Source: Parabacteroides sp. Marseille-P3160
GTDB lineage: Bacteria; Bacteroidota; Bacteroidia; Bacteroidales; Tannerellaceae
DNA length: 64,000 bases
NCBI RefSeq assembly: GCF_900162725.1
Contig: NZ_LT799418.1
Span: forward strand, 1,267,315 to 1,331,314
Reading direction: 5' to 3'
In this document: positions 53,501-61,686 of the stretch, piece by piece
How positions within the stretch are numbered: position 1 is the first letter of the stretch
Layout: each line of letters begins with the position of its first letter
Position numbers and translations under genes: made by a program
Notes under the pieces: model-generated
What the model saw: only the letters and a program-made list of their open reading frames with translations
What the model was told of the DNA's origin: nothing
The model's database searches: none

Positions 53501-54517
53501 ATGCTTAAAGCTGCAGTAATAGGATTAGGTAAAATGGGGCTCTCCCATGCCGTTATTGTAAATGCACATCCTGATGTGGAGATGGTTGCCGTATGTGACG
53601 CATCGACACTCATCTTGGATGCGTTCAGGAAATATACGCAAGTGAAAACCTACACTGATTATGTGAAGCTGTTGAACGAAGAAACATTGGACTTTGTGGT
53701 TGTCGCTCTTCCTACAAAATTTCATTATCCGGTAGCCAGGATGGCTTTGGAAAAAGGGATCCATGTATTTTGTGAAAAGCCGTTTGTCCTTCATACGGAA
53801 GAAGGGGAGGAGTTGGTTCGTTTGGCAAATGAAAAAGGGTTGGTTAACCAAATCGGATACCATAATCATTTTATCGGCACATTCAGGGAATTAAAGCGGT
53901 TATTACAGTTAAATATTTTAGGCAAATTATTCCATTTTTCAGGGGAAGCTTACGGCCCGGTAGTCGTGAAATCGAAAGGAGGAACCTGGAGGTCCAAACC
54001 GGAAGAGGGCGGTGGCTGCTTATATGATTATGCCTCGCATGTTTTAAATCTGATACAGGAAGTTATCGGCAGACCTACGAATGTCAAAGGAACATTATTG
54101 AAAAAAATGTATTCGGCAGATGTGGAAGATGCCGTTTATAGCCTGTTGGAACTGAAGAATGGGCTGACAGGTACGCTTTTGGTAAATTGGAGTGATGAAA
54201 CTTACCGTAAAATGTCGACCTCATTGACCATTCAGGGAGAGAAAGGAAAAATTATCTGCGATGCTACCGAATTGAAGGTTTTTCTTAAAGAGGCGGATGC
54301 AGTGCTTGGATATGATAAAGGATGGACAATTAAGTATATTACGGATTTTGCCGTCCCTGTCAATTTCTATCTCCGGGGTGAAGAATATTCTGCCCAGATA
54401 GATTATTTTGTTCATTGCATTAAAGAACATGTTCTTACGGAAACTAATACTTTCGAACAGGGTTTGTATACCGACAAAGTAGTAAATATGATTATTCAAA
54501 ACAATAAACAGTATTGA
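53501..54517 (+). CDS. Gfo/Idh/MocA-family oxidoreductase
   Basis: 338-aa NAD(P)-dependent sugar dehydrogenase-type protein. Rossmann motif VIGLGKMGLSHAVIV at 5-19, acidic ribose-binding end VCDAS, VVALPTKFH and the signature EKPFVLH near 93-99, which holds the catalytic-type Lys. The C-terminal alpha/beta domain carries YDYASHVLNLI with a plausible active-site His. Linked (1-bp gap) to the unknown 288-aa protein, so they probably make or modify one nucleotide sugar of the polymer. Confidence 0.9.
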   Translation: MLKAAVIGLGKMGLSHAVIVNAHPDVEMVAVCDASTLILDAFRKYTQVKTYTDYVKLLNEETLDFVVVALPTKFHYPVARMALEKGIHVFCEKPFVLHTEEGEELVRLANEKGLVNQIGYHNHFIGTFRELKRLLQLNILGKLFHFSGEAYGPVVVKSKGGTWRSKPEEGGGCLYDYASHVLNLIQEVIGRPTNVKGTLLKKMYSADVEDAVYSLLELKNGLTGTLLVNWSDETYRKMSTSLTIQGEKGKIICDATELKVFLKEADAVLGYDKGWTIKYITDFAVPVNFYLRGEEYSAQIDYFVHCIKEHVLTETNTFEQGLYTDKVVNMIIQNNKQY

Positions 54518-54518
54518 G

Positions 54519-55385
54519 ATGAAAATGGAAAGAGTATTATTCGGGGATAATCAATTTTTTGCGGTTAACCATTTATCCGATGAGAAATCAAGGCAACAAG
54601 CGATCCGCTTTAAAGACGATAGATCCATTATCAATGTTTTGGATAATGCCATAGAGATGGGCATTCATACGTTCATGTGTACGACCCATGACCGGATCGC
54701 CAATATTTGCGACCATATCAGGAAGTATCCGGAGCATTATGCGGATTTCAAGATCTATCCTTGCATGCCTTATGCCCATAAATATGCTAATGCCGTTACC
54801 GAGCTCGGTATTATGGGGACTATCCAACAATATGTTCCGGGGAATATCTTCAGTACCTTTGCCAAAGGCGGACTGGCCTTTTTCAGTAAAGATTACGGAA
54901 AACTGATGGAAATACTGGTGGATGCAGAGATGAAAATGTTCAAAGGGATCAACACCCCTGTCATATTCATTCAGAATGTGATTACAGATATGATCTTAGG
55001 ATTGAAAATGTATGATTTCCTGTTGGAATATGATCGATACATCCGGAAAAAGTACAACGCCGAACCTGGATATATTACAATGAATATGCCGGCTTTGTTA
55101 GATGCGCTAAATGCGGTAGGGATAAAAAATCCCATCATTTGTTCTTCCATCAATAAGATCGGATTCAGAATGTCGGGAGGAAAAGAACTTTATGAAAAAT
55201 ACCTTGAGGAAAAAGAATTCCGTCCGATAGCGATGCAAGTCCTTGCCTCGGGGGCTTTACGTCCTAAAGAAGCTATTGAATACCTGGGACAATTCCCTCG
55301 TATTGAGTCGGTACTGTTCGGAGCTTCTTCTAAAGAACATATTAAAGAAACAAAAGAATTAATAGATTCTATGTTTTCGAGATAA
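54519..55385 (+). CDS. Unknown protein, probable TIM-barrel-like, sugar-pathway partner
   Basis: 288 aa, no signal or membrane helix. I do not recognise a named family. Alternating strand-helix pattern over the full length (MGIHTFMCTTHDRIANIC, YITMNMPALLDALNAVGIK, IAMQVLASGALRPKEAIEYL, VLFGASSKEHIKETKELI). The last block resembles the C-terminal phosphate-binding end of aldo/keto reductase-like barrels, but the usual Asp-Tyr-Lys-His tetrad is not apparent. One base after the Gfo/Idh gene, so translation is coupled. Last gene of the plus block; convergent with the GT2 at 55444. Confidence 0.7.
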   Translation: MKMERVLFGDNQFFAVNHLSDEKSRQQAIRFKDDRSIINVLDNAIEMGIHTFMCTTHDRIANICDHIRKYPEHYADFKIYPCMPYAHKYANAVTELGIMGTIQQYVPGNIFSTFAKGGLAFFSKDYGKLMEILVDAEMKMFKGINTPVIFIQNVITDMILGLKMYDFLLEYDRYIRKKYNAEPGYITMNMPALLDALNAVGIKNPIICSSINKIGFRMSGGKELYEKYLEEKEFRPIAMQVLASGALRPKEAIEYLGQFPRIESVLFGASSKEHIKETKELIDSMFSR

Positions 55386-55443
55386 TAGTTGATTGTTTCG
55401 GGCTAAAGTGAGCGACTGTTCCTCGGTTAAAGTGTAGAATCCG

Positions 55444-56202
55444 TTAAAATCGTAGAAGAAATATTTTCGTTTTTAATAAAAAAAGAAAGTAATGAATGTA
55501 CTTATTCCAGCGAAGGTAGAGGCGGGTAAGAAAATTTCTGTTTATATGTAGATTGAGAATGGCACATGCTTCGTCTATTGCTTTTATACTCATGCTCATT
55601 CCTCCTGCTCCCATATTTGCCACTATTTCATTTAGGTAAGCCGTCTTTAAACGTTCTTTTTTTCTTAACAATAGCTCATAGTCGCCACATATTTTGTATT
55701 TTAAGTCAAAAGTTCCGATTTCCTGGAATAATTTTCTACTATGCAAAGAGGCGACATGGGCAATCTTCATTTCTTTTGAAAACAAGGGCCAGCTCCAGGT
55801 TTCTCCGATTACTTTGATTTTTTTTCCTGAAGAATCCATATAGTTCACCCGGGCGGAGATATATTCTATTGAAGGATCTTTTAAAGTGGATAAGAACTTC
55901 GTATATTTTTGTATGGCGTCAGGACATAATGTATCGTCCGCCCCTAAAAATAGGATCCATTCCCCTTGGGAAGCTTTGATTCCTTTATTCCATGCATCAT
56001 AAATTCCCCGATCTTTTTCATGGATATAGTAATTGATAAGATCTTTATTTGACTCAATTATTTCCATGGTAGAATCGGTAGATCCGCCATCGATGACCAA
56101 TAATTCAACATTTTCATCTTTTTGCGGGCGTATGCTGTCTATACATTTTTGCAAAGTGGCAGAAGCATTATAGGTCGCTATGATAATACTAAATTTTTTC
56201 AT
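55444..56202 (-). CDS. Family 2 glycosyltransferase (WcaA/WcaE-like)
   Basis: 252 aa. FSIIIATYNASATLQKCIDS at the N-terminus, LLVIDGGSTDSTMEII, EKDRGIYDAWNKGI near 81-94, and FLGADDTLCPDA in the DxD position. Compact GT-A domain with a basic, hydrophobic end. Overlaps the polymerase gene by 14 bp and is the last gene of the wza-wzz-wzy block. Confidence 0.92.
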   Translation of the reverse strand: MKKFSIIIATYNASATLQKCIDSIRPQKDENVELLVIDGGSTDSTMEIIESNKDLINYYIHEKDRGIYDAWNKGIKASQGEWILFLGADDTLCPDAIQKYTKFLSTLKDPSIEYISARVNYMDSSGKKIKVIGETWSWPLFSKEMKIAHVASLHSRKLFQEIGTFDLKYKICGDYELLLRKKERLKTAYLNEIVANMGAGGMSMSIKAIDEACAILNLHINRNFLTRLYLRWNKYIHYFLFLLKTKIFLLRF

Positions 56203-57439
56203 CTACTGTTTGATTTGCTCTGCGTTGTAGCTGGGCGTACGAATAGCCTGCTAAAATAATTAAGTAGCAAGACTCTCCGGAAAAAAAACCATTCACTACC
56301 AATAGGGAGAAATTAAACGATAATACAGTAGCTAATAATAGGGAAAAGAAGAATTTCGAATCATTGTCTCCTTGCTTTGAAAGCTTGAATCCTTTATATA
56401 GGAGTAGAAAAGAGAAAAGCAATTCCAGGACAATCCCGACTAAACCGGTCTTTACAAGCAAATAGGCAAAACCATTGTGAAAAATAGGGATTTCATAGAG
56501 GGATAAGAATGGCATAATTAGCTCATATTCTAAAATAACGGTTTTTCCGAATCCGAATCCGAAAAGTTTCTGGAAACTGCCTCCGTTTAAAAAGGTGTTG
56601 ACTGCTTCGTATAATTCATAGGCTCTCCAATTATGGACAACCGACTCGTAATCCTCAAAAGATTGCATGAACATTTCCGTAATAGAGTTTTTGAGCTTCT
56701 CTGCAAGGAAGTTGTCCCCGCTTAAGGCAATGGCAATCACTCCAATGATCCCAGCTATGACGAAAATAAATATAACATTGCCTATTTTTTTGTATTTACT
56801 TGTAGAGGAATAATATAATAGAGGGATTAAGTATAATAGCAAGGTAAGATAATAGACCCGTGAGGCAAAGTAATAGATAACTAATAAATTTATAATCAAA
56901 AAGGCAAGCCAATACAAAGTCCCTATTTTGAACTCTTTTAAATAGCGTTGGCCGAATAAAATGAAGATAGTTGCCAACACCGGAAGGGGCATTCCTGTCC
57001 CTACGCCATAACGGGTGCGTTCCGTATCTCCTACAAACAGGGTGTCAAAATGGAATGTTAATTCGAATAAGTAGACAAAAGAATAGAGCGTTCCGAATAA
57101 AACGACTATAAGGATCAATTTCTCCATCGGGATATACCTGTAGATGAAATATCCCATCATAAATGCCGCTATGGGAAAGGAGAAATAAGCATAATCCCGC
57201 AAAATATGTATAATCCCGTATCCGGTTCCTATCCGTGTGCCTAATACCAGCAATAAAGCCAGAGGAATCAGAATCGTAAACTTTCTTATTTCGGTCAAAT
57301 CTTTACATAAAAAATAAGTCACTACTATCAGTGGAATACCGAACGATATGATTTGATTCCTGTATCCGGCTATAGCAAGTATAAACAGGAACAAAACCAA
57401 TCCGAAATATTCAACTTTTTGTAACATATTTTTTCCCAT
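56189..57439 (-). CDS. O-antigen/capsule polymerase (Wzy-type)
   Basis: 416-aa inner-membrane protein with about 11 helices and a large periplasmic loop (about 240-320, containing DYESVVHNWRAYELYEAV and FGFGFGKTVILEYE). Features fit the Wzy_C/O-antigen ligase superfamily: a loop with His and Arg between two helix blocks. Placed between the chain-length regulator and a GT2, polymerase is more likely than ligase. An internal Met at residue 5 is an alternative start. Confidence 0.85.
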   Translation of the reverse strand: MGKNMLQKVEYFGLVLFLFILAIAGYRNQIISFGIPLIVVTYFLCKDLTEIRKFTILIPLALLLVLGTRIGTGYGIIHILRDYAYFSFPIAAFMMGYFIYRYIPMEKLILIVVLFGTLYSFVYLFELTFHFDTLFVGDTERTRYGVGTGMPLPVLATIFILFGQRYLKEFKIGTLYWLAFLIINLLVIYYFASRVYYLTLLLYLIPLLYYSSTSKYKKIGNVIFIFVIAGIIGVIAIALSGDNFLAEKLKNSITEMFMQSFEDYESVVHNWRAYELYEAVNTFLNGGSFQKLFGFGFGKTVILEYELIMPFLSLYEIPIFHNGFAYLLVKTGLVGIVLELLFSFLLLYKGFKLSKQGDNDSKFFFSLLLATVLSFNFSLLVVNGFFSGESCYLIILAGYSYAQLQRRANQTVDEKI

Positions 57440-57462
57440 GAAAGAGCTTTCTCTTTTTGATC

Positions 57463-59046
57463 TTATAAGTCTTGCAAGAGCCTTTTAACTGTTAATATTA
57501 CTGTCGGAATAGCCAATGCTAAAAGGATAGCGATAGAGAATATGAATAATTTATTGGGTTTAACCGGTTTGCTTAGGCTGTATGCGGAGTCAATGATCTT
57601 CGCTTTTTCCATGGACGTTGCCAATTTCATCGCTGCTTCTTCCTTCTGTTGCAACAGGAAAAGATAAAGTTCGGATTTGATTGTTTGCTGACGCTTTATA
57701 TCCAAAAATTCCCTTTCCTGAGTCGGCATTTTCTTGATACGGGATACAAATTCGGATTCTTGTTTCTTCAAGTCGATCCTTGCAAAATTAAATCCGGATT
57801 TGATGCTTTTAAACGTTTCCAATACATTCTGCCTCATGATTTCAATTTGCTTATTCAGTAATTGGACATTCGGGTTGTCTTCTGTAGTCGTTTGCAAAAG
57901 CCGGTATCTCTCCAATAGGAAATTATTATACTGCTGCAGGCCTTCCGAGGCCGTTTTTTCTATAACTCCCATATTAAAGGGGGCCAAGGCGTATTTGTTC
58001 TTAGGATCCTTCAGGAAGTCTTCGATCAGGCCGACTGTCGCATATTGGATCTCGGAATCGATCAATTTCTCTTTAAAATCGCCATTTTTTGTGAGCATAA
58101 TCTCCGCTTCCGTTTCAATATCTGTCAGGTTGTTTGCTATTTTGAATTCTTCCAATCGTTTTTCAATATCATTTAATTCCTCCTGATTAATCGCGATCCT
58201 TTGATCAAAGAATTCGACGGAGCGTTGGGCTGATGTGTTTTTATCTTCAATGCCTTCCTCGTTGTATATTTTAACCATTGTATTCAGAAGATCCTTTCCC
58301 CGTTGGACGTTTGTTTCTTCAATGCTTAGGTTGATACCGTTTGCCTTTTTCTCCTTTATGCTTATTTCAATATTTTTGGAATAGATTTCAGCTGTAAGAT
58401 CATAACCGAGGAAAACGATATCCATGGATTCTATCGGCCTTTTTGAGAAATATTCAGTCTTGTCGATAATGAAATCGCCATATTCTGTAGTGGACAATAT
58501 GAGTGGGAAGGTTTTGCCGGAGACTTTGCCTACGGTGGACCACCATCCGTCTTTAGCTTTGACATGTACCGTTCCGTCTTTTTCAGTTTTCAATTTGAAA
58601 CTGATGGCACTATTGAACGTCTCGGCCAGATTCTCTTTTGATTTGATGATGAAAGGGCTGTTGTTGTAATAATCTTTTTTTGTGAATAGGTTCCCGCTTG
58701 TATAGGCTACGTTTAATCCCAATTCGGCAACCGTTTTCCGGATCAATGTATACGAATTGATGAGCAAAAGCTCGTCGTCAACGGAAGCGCTTCCTACATT
58801 CAGCGAACTGCCGAAAGAAAAGCCCTTCAGCATGGAACTCATCGCACCGCTTCCTCCCTTGTCCGATTCATTCTTGATTAATAGGTTTGCATCTACCTGA
58901 TATACCGGTTGTGTGACATTAATATATAATACGGATATTAATACACATATAACGATTGATATCAGAAACCAGTTCCAATACCCGAATGCATTTTTTAATT
59001 CCTTGAATAGATTGATGGAGGATTCTTTTACCTCTGCATTTTCCAT
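57463..59046 (-). CDS. Wzz-type chain-length determinant protein, no kinase domain
   Basis: 527-aa inner-membrane polysaccharide co-polymerase. N-terminal cytoplasmic tail, helix 1 (about 24-45, NWFLISIVICVLISVLYINV), a long periplasmic coiled-coil region (about 60-480) and helix 2 (about 498-520, LFIFSIAILLALAIP). The segment MPTQEREFLDIKRQQTIKSE is the GNVR-like motif next to helix 2. It ends soon after helix 2: the BY-kinase domain and Tyr tail of Wzc are absent. It follows wza by 17 bp. Confidence 0.93.
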   Translation of the reverse strand: MENAEVKESSINLFKELKNAFGYWNWFLISIVICVLISVLYINVTQPVYQVDANLLIKNESDKGGSGAMSSMLKGFSFGSSLNVGSASVDDELLLINSYTLIRKTVAELGLNVAYTSGNLFTKKDYYNNSPFIIKSKENLAETFNSAISFKLKTEKDGTVHVKAKDGWWSTVGKVSGKTFPLILSTTEYGDFIIDKTEYFSKRPIESMDIVFLGYDLTAEIYSKNIEISIKEKKANGINLSIEETNVQRGKDLLNTMVKIYNEEGIEDKNTSAQRSVEFFDQRIAINQEELNDIEKRLEEFKIANNLTDIETEAEIMLTKNGDFKEKLIDSEIQYATVGLIEDFLKDPKNKYALAPFNMGVIEKTASEGLQQYNNFLLERYRLLQTTTEDNPNVQLLNKQIEIMRQNVLETFKSIKSGFNFARIDLKKQESEFVSRIKKMPTQEREFLDIKRQQTIKSELYLFLLQQKEEAAMKLATSMEKAKIIDSAYSLSKPVKPNKLFIFSIAILLALAIPTVILTVKRLLQDL

Positions 59047-59063
59047 AGGATTTATCTTATTTA

Positions 59064-59918
59064 TTATTTTGAAATTGAGACTATAGAAACTATAACGCTC
59101 GCAACGACGGATATAATACTTGCCGTGGCGGTAACAACCGATAATTTGAATTGTTCGGTTTCGCTATATTGGGAACCTTTCTTGCGCTTATTGTTCGGTT
59201 CAATGTAAAGGACGTCATTTTGTTGCAGGTAAAAATTGGGGTCTACCAAAAAATCGCTTCGGGTTAAGTCAAAGACAAAGATTTGCTTTTTGCCGTTAAG
59301 ATCTCTAATCACTTTTACATTGGTGCGGTCTCCGTATATGGTCATATCGCCTGCATATCCCAGCGCATCTAGAATAGAGACGCGATCCGTTCCGATCGTA
59401 TAACTTCCCGGTATTCTCACTTCACCTAAAACCGTTATTTTATAATTGATAATATTTAAATTGACAATCGGATCTTTCACATATGCTTTTAGCTTCTCTT
59501 GTAGGAGTTGAATCGCGTCTTGCTTACGCATTCCCGAGATTTTGATGTTTCCCAGTATTGGGAAATTAATATAACCGGATACATTTACCGTATAAGTTTG
59601 CATTGCTTGTGAGGCGCCTATATCTTTTGTGCCCGTACCTGTTGCAGATCCGGAACTTCCGATAACAATCCCTTCTTTGACAAAAGAAACTAAAGGTAAA
59701 TTAAAAGGGGCGACGGCTAAGGGGTCGGTAGACGAAACGGCGATCGTTAATACATCTCCTTCCTTTATCATAGGATCGATGTAGTTTTTCATCTGTGTAA
59801 TTTGCTCTTCTCTTAAATCGTTACCTCCCTGGAAATAGGCGATGTCTTTCGGAGTCGAGCAGGCAATAAGCGAGTAGGCCAATATTCCCATTAAAACAAA
59901 TTTCATTACTTTCAGCAT
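59064..59918 (-). CDS. Wza-type polysaccharide export lipoprotein
   Basis: 284 aa. Lipobox about residues 17-20 (SLIAC). Poly_export domain (about 45-140, IDPMIKEGDVLTIAVSSTDP), then an SLBB domain (about 160-215, VLGEVRIPGSYTIGTDRVS). At the C-terminus is a hydrophobic helix (VVTATASIISVVASVIVSIV), which in Bacteroidetes Wza may insert in the outer membrane. First gene of the minus export block; a -7 box lies 19 bases upstream. Confidence 0.94.
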   Translation of the reverse strand: MLKVMKFVLMGILAYSLIACSTPKDIAYFQGGNDLREEQITQMKNYIDPMIKEGDVLTIAVSSTDPLAVAPFNLPLVSFVKEGIVIGSSGSATGTGTKDIGASQAMQTYTVNVSGYINFPILGNIKISGMRKQDAIQLLQEKLKAYVKDPIVNLNIINYKITVLGEVRIPGSYTIGTDRVSILDALGYAGDMTIYGDRTNVKVIRDLNGKKQIFVFDLTRSDFLVDPNFYLQQNDVLYIEPNNKRKKGSQYSETEQFKLSVVTATASIISVVASVIVSIVSISK

Positions 59919-59936
59919 AAATTTTCAAATAAGTTG

Positions 59937-59944
59937 CAAATATA
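59937..59944 (-). promoter_or_regulatory. -7 box of the wza-wzz-wzy block
   Basis: TATATTTG on the minus strand, exact TAnnTTTG, 19 bases before the wza start. No TTG at the standard distance. Confidence 0.55.
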
Positions 59945-60087
59945 CGTTTTTTAATCCACGAGGCTAACCTATAGGGTCAAGAATGACTTAGGCAAAGCTA
60001 CGTTTATAACGATGCTTTTTCTGTTATATTGCTGCATCCCGAAGGAAAAAACAACTGTTTTTTATCACTTCTTTATAATTAAACATC

Positions 60088-60095
60088 TATATTTG
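60088..60095 (+). promoter_or_regulatory. -7 box of ugd
   Basis: TATATTTG, exact TAnnTTTG, 25 bases before the ugd start. -33 element unclear. Confidence 0.55.
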
Positions 60096-60119
60096 CAACC
60101 CATCGAAGTTTTATAGAAC

Positions 60120-61433
60120 ATGAAAATAGCAATTGTTGGTACGGGGTATGTCGGGTTAGTATCGGGGACATGCTTTGCTGAGATGGGGACGGAGGTCTTT
60201 TGTGTGGATATCGATGCGCAGAAGATCGAGAACCTGAAGAAAGGGATTATCCCTATTTATGAACCCGGATTGGAGGAGATGGTAAACCGGAACCATGAGG
60301 CCGGACGCCTTCAGTTTACCACGGATTTGCGGAAAGTGCTGAATGAAGTCGAGGTGCTGTTCTGCGCGGTAGGAACGCCTCCCGATGAAGACGGAAGTGC
60401 CGATCTGTCTTATGTGCTCGAAGTAGCGCGTACGGTAGGACGTTACATGGAAAAATATGTGCTGGTGGTAACCAAGAGTACGGTTCCGGTCGGCACTGCC
60501 GTCAAGATAAAGCAGGCTATCAGGGAGGAGTTGGATAAACGGGGAGTGGAAATCGATTTCGATATCGCTTCCAATCCCGAATTCCTGAAGGAAGGCGCTG
60601 CGATAAACGACTTCATGAGCCCGGACCGGGTCGTCGTAGGCGTGGAATCCGAACGGGCGAAGAAATTGATGACGGCGTTGTACCGTCCTTTCCTTTTGAA
60701 TAATTTCCGTGTCATCTTTATGGATATCCCTTCGGCCGAAATGACGAAATATGCGGCCAATGCGATGCTGGCGACGCGTATCAGCTTTATGAATGATATC
60801 GCCAACCTTTGTGAAGTGGTAGGCGCAGACGTGAATATGGTGCGGAAAGGCATCGGTACGGATGCCCGGATCGGCAGCCGTTTCCTTTATCCCGGCTGCG
60901 GATATGGCGGCTCTTGTTTCCCTAAAGACGTGAAGGCATTGATTAAGACGGCCCAGTCCCATCACTATACGATGCGGTTGTTAGAAGCAGTGGAAGAGAT
61001 TAATGAAGACCAAAAGTCGATCCTGTATAAGAAATTGGAAACGCATTTCGCCGGGGACCTGAAAGGGCGCCGCATCGCTGTTTGGGGCTTAGCATTCAAG
61101 CCGGAAACGGATGATATGCGCGAGGCCCCTTCCCTGGTACTTATAAATAAATTATTGGAAGCCGGATGCCGGGTTTACGCCTATGATCCTGTCAGCATCC
61201 CCGAAGCCGAACGCCGGCTCGGAGACCGGATCTCTTTCGGCAAGGATATCTATGACGCCGTGGTGGATGCGGATGCTTTGTTGCTGGTAACCGAATGGAA
61301 AGAATTCCGGATGCCTTCCTGGCAAGCCGTCAAAAAACTGATGAAGACGCCTGTCATTCTCGATGGGCGGAATATCTACGAACCGGCCGAGCTGGAGGAA
61401 CTCGGATTTACTTACCATTGCATCGGGCGGTAG
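60120..61433 (+). CDS. ugd: UDP-glucose 6-dehydrogenase
   Basis: 437 aa. Oxidises UDP-glucose to UDP-glucuronate with two NAD+. N-terminal GTGYVGLVSGTCFAEMG (NAD site), TKSTVPVGTA, NPEFLKEGAAINDF, and YGGSCFPKDVKAL with the catalytic Cys about 266. C-terminal AVWGLAFKPETDDMREAPS then LDGRNIYE. Full family length (about 440). Divergent from wza, so it probably feeds uronic acid to the polymer made by this cluster. GC-richer than the cluster core, so it may be ancestral. Confidence 0.97.
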   Translation: MKIAIVGTGYVGLVSGTCFAEMGTEVFCVDIDAQKIENLKKGIIPIYEPGLEEMVNRNHEAGRLQFTTDLRKVLNEVEVLFCAVGTPPDEDGSADLSYVLEVARTVGRYMEKYVLVVTKSTVPVGTAVKIKQAIREELDKRGVEIDFDIASNPEFLKEGAAINDFMSPDRVVVGVESERAKKLMTALYRPFLLNNFRVIFMDIPSAEMTKYAANAMLATRISFMNDIANLCEVVGADVNMVRKGIGTDARIGSRFLYPGCGYGGSCFPKDVKALIKTAQSHHYTMRLLEAVEEINEDQKSILYKKLETHFAGDLKGRRIAVWGLAFKPETDDMREAPSLVLINKLLEAGCRVYAYDPVSIPEAERRLGDRISFGKDIYDAVVDADALLLVTEWKEFRMPSWQAVKKLMKTPVILDGRNIYEPAELEELGFTYHCIGR

Positions 61434-61448
61434 CCCCTCTGCCGTTCG

Positions 61449-61628
61449 TCAGGAACAGCAGTTTTTCTCTTTTTTGACAACCGGCTTTTTCTTGGACGGA
61501 GCGCACTGGTTGCATCCGGGACAGGTCGTTTCCCCTCTCCTGGAGGCAGCGGCGGCTTCGTACACCTTCCATGCCACGTATGCTACGGTGGCTATGCCGA
61601 TGAGGATGATTGCTATTTCCTGCCACAT
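61449..61628 (-). CDS. FeoB-associated Cys-rich membrane protein
   Basis: 59 aa. N-terminal membrane helix (WQEIAIILIGIATVAYVAW), then a short cytoplasmic tail with CPGCNQC and a C-terminal CCS, a pattern of the FeoB-associated Cys-rich small protein family (PF12669-like, from memory). It lies 58 bp after feoAB on the same strand, so it probably belongs to the ferrous iron uptake operon. The cysteines may receive or sense Fe(II). The gene is short and easily missed. Confidence 0.85.
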   Translation of the reverse strand: MWQEIAIILIGIATVAYVAWKVYEAAAASRRGETTCPGCNQCAPSKKKPVVKKEKNCCS

Positions 61629-61686
61629 ATAAATTATATTCTTCCTTTTTCTTAATAACCGTTTTGTCCGCCAAATGTTTTTGTCC

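Noticed and set aside
61408-61674. 88-codon minus frame over the Cys-rich miniprotein
   Set aside because: The alternative frame at 61449-61628 gives a clear membrane helix plus CPGCNQC, while the longer frame has no such features.
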